30,749 nucleotides of DNA from a virus, in the IMG/VR virus record IMGVR_UViG_3300032265_001880, positions 1-30,749 of that record. One strand, written 5' to 3'. A program made the position numbers and the translations under genes. This document shows positions 6,564 through 13,398 of the stretch, one piece after another (within the stretch, counting starts at the first letter, position 1; every line of letters begins with the position of its first letter). The notes under the pieces were generated by a model that was not told where the DNA came from, did not search any database, and saw nothing but the letters and a program-made list of their open reading frames with translations.

Positions 6564-7991
6564 ATGGCAAATCCTTTAGTTTCAAACCCTAATGCTTTAG
6601 TCTACGGAACAGACTATGTATTGGAAGATATACTATTATATACTCCTACTTTAGAAGGAAGTTTGTCCATCAAAGATAAAATGGTGGAATTAAACTATTT
6701 TGAAGATATCTACAATAATACAATTTCAGGACAAGTTGTTATATCTGATGCTATTGGTTTAATTAATGCAGGTTCTTTAAATGGTAACGAATTTATACAC
6801 ATCACCATTAAGAAAACTGGAGAAGATGAAGCAGTTATTAATAAAAACTTTAGAATTTTTTCCATTACAAATAGAAATGTTAGTGTAAATAACACTTTTG
6901 AAAATTATACTATTAATTTTTGTTCTGAAGAATTTTTATTATCAGAACAATATAGAATAAGTAAAGGTTACACTGCACAACCTATTTCTGATATTGTACA
7001 AGATATTTTTGATACATTTTTACAACCACAAAAAAGTATTAATATTGATCCTACAGATGGTCTATATGATTTTGTTTTACCCAATAAAAAAATATTTGAA
7101 ACAATTAACTGGTTGTCCACTTATGCACAACCTTTGAGTGGAGGTACTGGTACAGGTAAAGGTACTGGTGCAGATATGATATTTTTTGAGAATTCGTTAG
7201 GTTATTTCTTTACGTCTTTGCAAAATTTATATTCACAAAATAGTTGGGCTTCTTTTAGTTATAATCCTAAAAATATTAATATAGGAAAAAATTCAAGTGG
7301 TACACTGCAACAAGAAGTGTATAACGTATTGAAGTTTGAAATATTAGACCAATTTGATACTTTAAGTGCAATATCAAAAGGTACTTTTTCTAATAAATTA
7401 ATATCAGTTGACCCATTATTAAGAATAAAACGAGTAACAAATTTTAATTATAATAAGTATTTTGATTCTTCTACAAAAATGAATTCTGAAGCACTTGTAA
7501 ATAATTATCAAAATAGATATGGTAAATATTTGTTTGATGCTCCACCAGATGACATGGAATCTGGTGTGTTAAGGTTGGCTTCTTCTAATAGTGACCAGTA
7601 TAATCGAGCACCAGCAATTAAAAATAATCCTGATGCTGTTGCACACGATATATACATTGAAAATTATGTGCCAAATCGTGTAGCACAAATTGCTTTAGCA
7701 AACTATCAAAGAATAAAGATAACTGTTCCCGGTATACCTACAGCAACAGTTGGTGTTCCGATTGATTTTAATGCTTATGGTATTTCTGTAAATATCAATA
7801 AAGATACACAAAGAACTCCAGACCCATTATTGTCTGGTAAATACTTAATTACTGCTGTGCGACATATCGTTACAAATACAGACTATATAACTGTGATGGA
7901 ATTAGCCAAAGAAAGTAATGTTGGTAGATTTTCTGGTGTTGATAATTCAGATAATTCTTGGAGTGATGTTATTAAGGGAAGTGACGCATAA
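6564..7991 (+). CDS. Baseplate hub protein, gp27-like
   Basis: A 475-residue protein read as the hub ring on which the spike sits, equivalent to T4 gp27 (391 residues). Supporting features are an N-terminal beta region with LSIKDKMVELNYFEDIYN, TISGQVVISDAIGLI and FRIFSITNRNVSVNNTFENY, then YTAQPISDIVQDIFDTFL and FVLPNKKIFETINWLSTYAQ, a pattern common in hub proteins. A glycine/threonine-rich loop (GGTGTGKGTG) follows. The C-terminal part ends LLSGKYLITAVRHIV, typical of hub beta-barrels. Context agrees: the next gene is the gp5-type OB-fold protein, overlapping by one base (TAATG). The assignment rests on pattern and position rather than close similarity to T4. Confidence 0.75.
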   Translation: MANPLVSNPNALVYGTDYVLEDILLYTPTLEGSLSIKDKMVELNYFEDIYNNTISGQVVISDAIGLINAGSLNGNEFIHITIKKTGEDEAVINKNFRIFSITNRNVSVNNTFENYTINFCSEEFLLSEQYRISKGYTAQPISDIVQDIFDTFLQPQKSINIDPTDGLYDFVLPNKKIFETINWLSTYAQPLSGGTGTGKGTGADMIFFENSLGYFFTSLQNLYSQNSWASFSYNPKNINIGKNSSGTLQQEVYNVLKFEILDQFDTLSAISKGTFSNKLISVDPLLRIKRVTNFNYNKYFDSSTKMNSEALVNNYQNRYGKYLFDAPPDDMESGVLRLASSNSDQYNRAPAIKNNPDAVAHDIYIENYVPNRVAQIALANYQRIKITVPGIPTATVGVPIDFNAYGISVNINKDTQRTPDPLLSGKYLITAVRHIVTNTDYITVMELAKESNVGRFSGVDNSDNSWSDVIKGSDA

Positions 7992-8362
7992 TGGAAAGAA
8001 ATAATTTTTTTGGTTTAGATAAGTTTGTATGGTGGGTTGGAGTTATTGAAAACCGTATAGACCCTTTAGCCGTTGGTAGATGTCAAGTAAGAATATTTGG
8101 CTGGCATACAGAAAATGTAAGCCTGTTACCTACATCTCAATTACCTTGGGCTCTTCCTGTATATCCATTAAATAATTCAAAATCATTTTCAGCACCAAGA
8201 CTTGGTGATTGGGTAATAGGTTTTTTTATGGATGGTGAATCGGCACAAATGCCAATCATGCTTGGTGTAATGCCAAACATTGTAACGGTAGATCCAACTC
8301 CAACTCCAAGTACATATTACAACCCAATACCTGAAGTTCCAGCAACACCAAATACTGATTAA
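7991..8362 (+). CDS. Spike base: gp5 N-terminal OB-fold protein
   Basis: A 123-residue protein corresponding to the N-terminal OB-fold domain of T4 gp5, which docks the spike onto the hub. Seen are FVWWVGVIENRIDPLAVGRC, VRIFGWHT, LPWALPVYPLNN and APRLGDWVIGFFMDGESAQM, then PIMLGVMP, the typical OB strand pattern of this family. The protein ends in a proline/threonine-rich tail (about 100-123) and has no lysozyme or beta-helix part. T4 gp5 carries all three domains in one chain of 575 residues. Here the beta-helix is a separate gene (9186-10010) and the lysozyme activity probably comes from the hydrolase at 479-1978. The start overlaps the preceding hub stop. Confidence 0.85.
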   Translation: MERNNFFGLDKFVWWVGVIENRIDPLAVGRCQVRIFGWHTENVSLLPTSQLPWALPVYPLNNSKSFSAPRLGDWVIGFFMDGESAQMPIMLGVMPNIVTVDPTPTPSTYYNPIPEVPATPNTD

Positions 8363-8373
8363 TAGAGGTAGAA

Positions 8374-9177
8374 ATGTCTGAACCAATAGATCCTGTATTA
8401 GCTGACACAACTGAAGTCAATAATACTATTGTTGAAACTAATCCACCAGTACCACTCAATAAAGATGATGGTTTGGTGATTAATCAATCATCAATTAATT
8501 CTTTATCAACAGGTATAGCTACAAGTAATACTGCTAATACAAGTATTACAGTTTCAAATAATAACAGAAAACATAGATGTGATGCTGTTGTATATGCTCA
8601 ACAAGCACTTTATAAAGCTGGTGCTATGGGTGGCCAAATTGTAATGGCTATTAGACAGGCAATTAAAGCAATTTTAAAAACTTTTGGTGTTTCACCAGGA
8701 ACTAGTAGTATTACCAGTTATTTTAAAAAAATTGCTAATTATTTACAAGATATTGCTAAATGGATGAGAGATGTTAATACATTTTTGCAAGGTTTTTTAT
8801 TATATGCTGCTAAAATTCAACAAATTATTGCATATATTTTGAGTTTACCTAAAAAATTGGCTAAAATGTTTATTCAATGTTTGAAAGAAGCTTATGCTGA
8901 ACTTAAAGCAGGATATTTGTCGGCCGTAAGTGACACAACTACACAAGATGCAACATCGTCTGGTTTAACCGATACATTAAAAGAAGTACAAACTCAAGCA
9001 AAAGCTGTTTTGGCACAAACATCAACAGCAATCAGCCAATTAACTAAAATAGCAGCAATTCCTGCCGCTTTAGTTTCAGGTAAAACAACAACTCTTACCG
9101 CTGCACAAGAAAAACAATTGAATCAGAGTGCATTTGCTGATTATGTACCAGACCCTAACAAATATAAAATGGCTTAA
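8374..9177 (+). CDS. Unrecognised helical protein within the spike gene block
   Basis: A 267-residue protein of unknown function, preceded by a good ribosome site (AGAGG). Residues 1-65 are Ser/Thr/Asn/Pro-rich and probably disordered. Residues about 70-185 are predicted helical and strongly amphipathic: a basic stretch (MAIRQAIKAILKTFG), then FFLUENT-free hydrophobic helices such as FLLYAAKIQQIIAYILSLPK and KLAKMFIQCLKEAYAELKAG. The C-terminal part (about 190-267) is Ala/Thr/Gln-rich with a helical repeat-like character. It lies between the spike base and needle genes, so it probably belongs to the same sub-assembly or is delivered with it. Possible roles include a hub plug, a chaperone or a membrane-active protein; none is demonstrated. 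Similarly placed genes are, as I recall, present in related aquatic phages. Confidence 0.8.
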   Translation: MSEPIDPVLADTTEVNNTIVETNPPVPLNKDDGLVINQSSINSLSTGIATSNTANTSITVSNNNRKHRCDAVVYAQQALYKAGAMGGQIVMAIRQAIKAILKTFGVSPGTSSITSYFKKIANYLQDIAKWMRDVNTFLQGFLLYAAKIQQIIAYILSLPKKLAKMFIQCLKEAYAELKAGYLSAVSDTTTQDATSSGLTDTLKEVQTQAKAVLAQTSTAISQLTKIAAIPAALVSGKTTTLTAAQEKQLNQSAFADYVPDPNKYKMA

Positions 9178-9185
9178 AGGATAAA

Positions 9186-10010
9186 ATGGCATCTTCAGAT
9201 TATTCATGGACTGAGCCGGAATCGGCATATAATACACAATATCCATACAATTCAGCAACTGTTACGGAATCTGGTCATTCCTTTGAAATGGACGACACTC
9301 CAGGTGCTGAACGAGTAAGAATACAGCATAGAACAGGCACGTTCACGGAAATTCATCCTGACGGCTCGGAGGTACACAAAATTGTTGGTATCGGATATGA
9401 AATTACCGCTAGTGATAGGAATGTTTCCATTGGTGGAAACTGTGTGGTAACTATTGATGGTGATGCTGTGATGGAAGTAAAAGGCAATTATACACAACGG
9501 ATTCATGGTAACTATGATTTGGTTGTTGATGGTAGGTCTAGAACATTGACTAAAGGTGAAACCACAATAAATTCCGGTTCAGATTTAAATATATCAACAT
9601 TAAATCAAGCAGTAGGTAAAGTATATCTTACTGCAGCCAATGCTTTGGTGTTGAATAGCGATTTAATTGTACATGGCCAAGTTTTGGCCGATTCTATTGC
9701 ATCAGAAAACGAAGTTACTGCTGGAACCGGTATTCATGCTGGTGTTCCAGGTTCTTCTAATCCTTTTGCCGGTATTTCAACAATTGGTGGTATTAATGTT
9801 GGTTTTCCTGGACCTACTGTTCCTGGTGTTCTTTCTGCTTTAGAATTGATAACAGCACCAACCGTAATAGGTACTGTAATGACTTATGGTGGAATATTAT
9901 TGGATCCTGTTGGTGGTGCTCCAACAATTAGAAGTATATACGATGGTCATATACATCCTACACCAAAAGGTCCATCAGGTACACCAATTCCATTAATGCC
10001 TTTACCTTAA
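9186..10010 (+). CDS. Spike needle: gp5 C-terminal / VgrG-like beta-helix with HxH tip
   Basis: A 274-residue protein matching the gp5 beta-helix and VgrG-like spikes. The start (SGHSFEMDDTPGAERVRIQH) and the following RTGTFTEIHPDGSEVHKIVG are the hallmark entry into the triple-stranded beta-helix. Then come short alternating repeats such as SIGGNCVVTIDGDAVMEVKG and NYTQRIHGNYDLVVDG. The C-terminus reads DGHIHPTPKGPSGTPIPL: the H255-I256-H257 pair followed by a Gly/Pro-rich end resembles the iron-binding HxH tip of P2 gpV and phi92 gp138. It would form the trimeric membrane-piercing tip of the tail. A ribosome site (AAGGAT) lies just upstream. There is no lysozyme domain. Confidence 0.87.
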   Translation: MASSDYSWTEPESAYNTQYPYNSATVTESGHSFEMDDTPGAERVRIQHRTGTFTEIHPDGSEVHKIVGIGYEITASDRNVSIGGNCVVTIDGDAVMEVKGNYTQRIHGNYDLVVDGRSRTLTKGETTINSGSDLNISTLNQAVGKVYLTAANALVLNSDLIVHGQVLADSIASENEVTAGTGIHAGVPGSSNPFAGISTIGGINVGFPGPTVPGVLSALELITAPTVIGTVMTYGGILLDPVGGAPTIRSIYDGHIHPTPKGPSGTPIPLMPLP

Positions 10011-10024
10011 AATGAGAAAATGAC

Positions 10025-10837
10025 ATGAGCACAGTATTTGACAGACTAGGTTACAATTTTGAAACATCTAGATTTGGTGAAGCTGCGGTTTTGCAACCAG
10101 CAGCTGCAAACACATTAAATGTAATTGTACAAAATACCCCTGGATTTCCACAATGGCAAAAAAATGACTTAATCAACAATAATGTAAGCACTGCAGGTTA
10201 TTTTAAAAATCCGACAACCAGCTTAAACACTACAATCTTTAATGCGGCTAATTTAATTTATACAAGTGCTAATACAGCTTTACCTGATTTGGCATTGGCT
10301 GCCAGCAATTTAATAATTGCAATCAATAATTTTCAATCACATACGGATAATATATCTGGTGTAACTTTGGTTCAAGATATTGGAATACCGTCTTATGATA
10401 CTGCTTCTGGTATTGGCCAATTAAATATGATGAACATATCAAAAACTGATGGTGTTCCATCAGATACCGTTGGAATTTTAGGTAGTTTTACAAGTTTATT
10501 CATTGATGATATTTTGACAGCTAATGGTATTCAATTAACCACTTACGCTAATGAAGTTGCTAATAGTATAACAATTACTATGGATGAAGAAATGGGAAAT
10601 ACAGCAAGTTCAAATTTATCACCAACTGAGATAACAATTATTACAAATTACACCAATTCTACTGCTAATGTGTTAATAAACAGAAGAACTTCCGATTGGT
10701 CATTTTATCAAAATTCTCGTAAATTGGCACAAGATTGTGGTCGGTTAGCACAATTCAACAGTATGGGTATAACTAACACATATTTGGTAAATAATGTTAT
10801 TGGTACGGATGAGTTAAAACAGAAATTGAACTCATAA
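10025..10837 (+). CDS. Unrecognised probable structural protein
   Basis: A 270-residue protein that I do not recognise. It begins MSTVFDRLGYNFETSRFGEA, is rich in Asn, Thr, Ala and Ile without a signal peptide or clear membrane segment, and has predicted helices in the middle (FNAANLIYTSANTALPDLAL) and at the C-terminus (SRKLAQDCGRLAQFNSMG). Base and codon use match its neighbours. Position between the spike needle and gp25 in the same direction makes a baseplate or spike-associated role likely. An accessory protein binding the needle is an inference from location only. Confidence 0.78.
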   Translation: MSTVFDRLGYNFETSRFGEAAVLQPAAANTLNVIVQNTPGFPQWQKNDLINNNVSTAGYFKNPTTSLNTTIFNAANLIYTSANTALPDLALAASNLIIAINNFQSHTDNISGVTLVQDIGIPSYDTASGIGQLNMMNISKTDGVPSDTVGILGSFTSLFIDDILTANGIQLTTYANEVANSITITMDEEMGNTASSNLSPTEITIITNYTNSTANVLINRRTSDWSFYQNSRKLAQDCGRLAQFNSMGITNTYLVNNVIGTDELKQKLNS

Positions 10838-10856
10838 AAATGGAAAATTCATTTTT
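10836..10856 (+). terminator. Weak AT-only inverted repeat with T tract after the unknown gene
   Basis: AAAAATG, a 7-base loop and CATTTTT form a 7-bp stem that runs into further T residues (to 10858), directly after the stop at 10835-10837. The stem has only one G-C pair, so it would be a weak terminator at best. It overlaps the start of the tiny ORF at 10840. Chance pairing in AT-rich DNA is a serious alternative. Confidence 0.2.
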
Positions 10857-10920
10857 TTCGTTCCGGCCACAAAATTTTTCGGACACAAGTTGGGATTCCA
10901 AAAAAGCGTTCCACTTCTAG
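10840..10920 (+). CDS. Candidate 26-residue microprotein between the unknown gene and gp25
   Basis: This short frame fills the largest gap in the rightward operon. Its ATG comes two bases after the preceding stop and its TAG ends 13 bases before the gp25 ATG. It starts MENSFFSFRPQNFSD and ends in aromatic residues (KKAFHF), with six Phe and one Trp in 26 residues. It lacks a clear Shine-Dalgarno, so expression would depend on coupling to the upstream stop. Composition is slightly more GC-rich than its neighbours. It could be a real small peptide, the relic of a larger gene, or a chance frame; I cannot decide. Confidence 0.35.
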   Translation: MENSFFSFRPQNFSDTSWDSKKAFHF

Positions 10921-10933
10921 ACATAAATAAAGA

Positions 10934-11326
10934 ATGGCAATCAAACAACACATCTACTCCGATTTGGATTTAAGATTCTTACGTCAACCTGTAAGTGGAG
11001 ATGTATCTTTTAGTTATGACGAACAAGCGGTTACAAGGTCAATAAAGAATTTACTATCAAGTAAACCATACGACAGATTATGGCAACCTACTTTAGGTTC
11101 GGTAATAGACAATATTTTGTTTGAGCCAATTACACAGTTAAATGCAAACCTAATTAAAGATGAAGTTGTTCGAGTAATCAACAACTTTGAACCACGAGCT
11201 ACAATTGCAACAATAGATGTATCTGCCTATCCTGACCAAAATGGATATTCAGTAAATTTATTTTTTTATGTTGGAAACAATACATCTCCTACAGCAATTA
11301 ATATTATATTACAGAGGGCAAGATAA
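10934..11326 (+). CDS. 25: Baseplate wedge subunit gp25
   Basis: A 130-residue protein of the gp25/gpW family (T4 gp25: 132 residues). It links wedge to sheath and nucleates sheath polymerisation; bacterial T6SS and contractile pyocins have relatives. The family signatures are present: YSDLDLRF at the start, YDEQAVTRSIKNLL, a central RLWQPTLGSVIDNILFEPIT, and the conserved EPR motif at residues 86-88 (INNFEPRATI). The TAA overlaps the gp6 start codon by one base (TAATG), so the two wedge proteins are probably translated together, fitting their tight association in the baseplate. Confidence 0.93.
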   Translation: MAIKQHIYSDLDLRFLRQPVSGDVSFSYDEQAVTRSIKNLLSSKPYDRLWQPTLGSVIDNILFEPITQLNANLIKDEVVRVINNFEPRATIATIDVSAYPDQNGYSVNLFFYVGNNTSPTAINIILQRAR

Positions 11327-13398
11327 TGGCTGCAGCCAATTCAAATATTCAGTTAGCTGGATTAGATTTTAATGATATTAAAAACAATTTCATCACATAT
11401 CTAAGTGGCCAAGATACATTCAAAGACTATAACTTTGAAGGTTCTGGTATGCAAGTACTGTTAGATGTTCTTGCTTATAACACACAGTATAATGCTTTCT
11501 ATTTGAATATGGTTGCAAATGAAATGTTTTTGGATACGGCAGTTCAAAGAAGTTCTGTTGTTTCTCATGCAAAAGTGTTGAATTATACTCCCAAATCTGC
11601 TGCAGCTCCTACAGCAACTATTAATCTTAGATTGACAAATGTTACTGCCAATTCTTTAACTTTACCGGCATATACAACGTTTTTATCAGAATCGGTTAAC
11701 GGAGTAAACTACAAATTTGCAACCACCACAGCACAAACAATAAGTGTTAATAATGGAACAGCAACCTTTAATAATGTACAAATTAAACAAGGTATTCCAA
11801 CAACTTATGCATATACTGTTAATTCAACAAGTAATCCAAATTATGTTTTTCAGGTTCCAGACAACAATATTGATACATCAACATTAGTTGTTACAGTACG
11901 TCAATCATCATCAAATTCTTATTATGAAGTATATAATAATGCAACAGATTATTTGACGTTAGATAGTAACAGTCTTGTTTATTTTGTAAACGAAGCACTC
12001 AATGGAAATTATGAAGTTAGTTTTGGTGATGGAATTTTGGGTAAAAAATTATCTGATGGTAACATTGTTATTCTTTCTTATTTGGTTACTCAAGGCACCG
12101 CTGCAGCCGGTGCTAACAACTTTGTGTTGACCAGTAATGTCTTTGGTGGTAGTTCTGCCTTCATTACAGGTGTAATTCCTGCTACTCAAGGTGGTGAAAA
12201 AGAATCTATTAATTCTATTAAATATCAAGCACCTAAATCATATGCGGCTCAAGGTCGTGCAGTTACAAAAGAAGATTACATTACAGCAATACAACAAAAT
12301 AAATTAGGTTATGATTTTGATGCTGTTAATGTTTGGGGTGGAGAACAAAATGATCCACCAGTATATGGACAAGTGTTTATTGCTTTAAAGCCTAAAAATT
12401 CATATACTCTAACGACTATACAGAAAAATCAATTAATAAAAAATGTAATTAAGCCTATTTCTGTAATGACGGTTGAACCTACTATTGTTGATACCGATTA
12501 CACATATCTTAAATTAAATATCAATGTTGTATATGATTCTAAAAAAACAACTTTAACTTCTGGTAACATTTCCACATTAGTTAAATCGGCAGTCACTACG
12601 TTTACAACAAATACATTAAATACATTTAATTCAACATTTTCTGTATCTGATTTGTCTGCTGCCATTTCAAGTGCTAATCCATCGATTATTGCAAATGAAA
12701 TTTCTGTACAGTTACAGAAAAAGATTTATCCAACCTTTAATGCTCCAAATACATACAAACTATATTATGGTGCACCTATCAAAAAAGGTACATTCTTGAA
12801 TGGTGTAAGTAGTTCACCTTCATTTACAATTTCCAGTACTTTAAGTTCAACTGGTTCTGTAAGTGGTGTTTATTTTGAAGAAATTCCTACTGACGCTGGT
12901 GGTATTACAGGAATTAGTGTATTAAATCCTGGTTTTGGTTATCAGTCTGCACCTTCAGTAACCATTGTTGGTGATGGTACTGGTGCAACAGCTGAAGCTA
13001 TGATTGTTAATGGTTCAATACAACAAATTAATATGTTGACTACTGGTTCAGGATATACCAGTGCTTATGTTGTCATCACTCCTGCTCAATATGATACTTC
13101 AGGACAAGGTGCAGCAGCAAATCCAATATTAACTGGTAATTTGGGTAAATTGAGAACATATTATAATGATGCAAATAGAGTTAAAACTATTATCAATTCA
13201 AATGCTGGAACAATCGATTATACAAACGGTATAGTTACGTTGACTGCGTTCACACCAACACAAATTGATAATAGTCAAGGACAATTAACCGTTTCTGCTT
13301 ATCCACAATCAACTATAATTTCTTCTCAGTATAATAGAATTATTACATTGGATAATTTTGATCCAAATGCCATAACAGTTACCGTTTCAGCTAAGTAA
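11326..13398 (+). CDS. 6: Baseplate wedge subunit gp6 (baseplate J-like)
   Basis: A 690-residue protein matching T4 gp6 (660 residues), which forms the continuous ring of the inner baseplate. Characteristic segments are FITYLSGQDTFKDYNFEGSG with MQVLLDVLAYNTQYNAFYLN and MVANEMFLDTAVQRSSVVSH near the N-terminus, the J-like core with YEVSFGDGILGKKLSDGNIV, and YAAQGRAVTKEDYITAIQQN. Residues about 526-587 hold an inserted beta module (ISVLNPGFGYQSAPSVTIVG then a second half with TTGSGYTSAYVVIT) not found in coliphage T4 gp6 as I know it; the same kind of module occurs in the next three large proteins. The gene overlaps both neighbours by one base, forming a gp25-gp6-gp7 translational chain. Confidence 0.9.
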   Translation: MAAANSNIQLAGLDFNDIKNNFITYLSGQDTFKDYNFEGSGMQVLLDVLAYNTQYNAFYLNMVANEMFLDTAVQRSSVVSHAKVLNYTPKSAAAPTATINLRLTNVTANSLTLPAYTTFLSESVNGVNYKFATTTAQTISVNNGTATFNNVQIKQGIPTTYAYTVNSTSNPNYVFQVPDNNIDTSTLVVTVRQSSSNSYYEVYNNATDYLTLDSNSLVYFVNEALNGNYEVSFGDGILGKKLSDGNIVILSYLVTQGTAAAGANNFVLTSNVFGGSSAFITGVIPATQGGEKESINSIKYQAPKSYAAQGRAVTKEDYITAIQQNKLGYDFDAVNVWGGEQNDPPVYGQVFIALKPKNSYTLTTIQKNQLIKNVIKPISVMTVEPTIVDTDYTYLKLNINVVYDSKKTTLTSGNISTLVKSAVTTFTTNTLNTFNSTFSVSDLSAAISSANPSIIANEISVQLQKKIYPTFNAPNTYKLYYGAPIKKGTFLNGVSSSPSFTISSTLSSTGSVSGVYFEEIPTDAGGITGISVLNPGFGYQSAPSVTIVGDGTGATAEAMIVNGSIQQINMLTTGSGYTSAYVVITPAQYDTSGQGAAANPILTGNLGKLRTYYNDANRVKTIINSNAGTIDYTNGIVTLTAFTPTQIDNSQGQLTVSAYPQSTIISSQYNRIITLDNFDPNAITVTVSAK

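Noticed and set aside
10836-10856. Strong intrinsic terminator
   Set aside because: The stem has a single G-C pair and the operon continues in the same direction; kept only as a weak candidate.
10922-10929. CATAAATA as a promoter for gp25
   Set aside because: It ends only four bases before the gp25 ATG, so a transcript starting from it would begin at or after the start codon.
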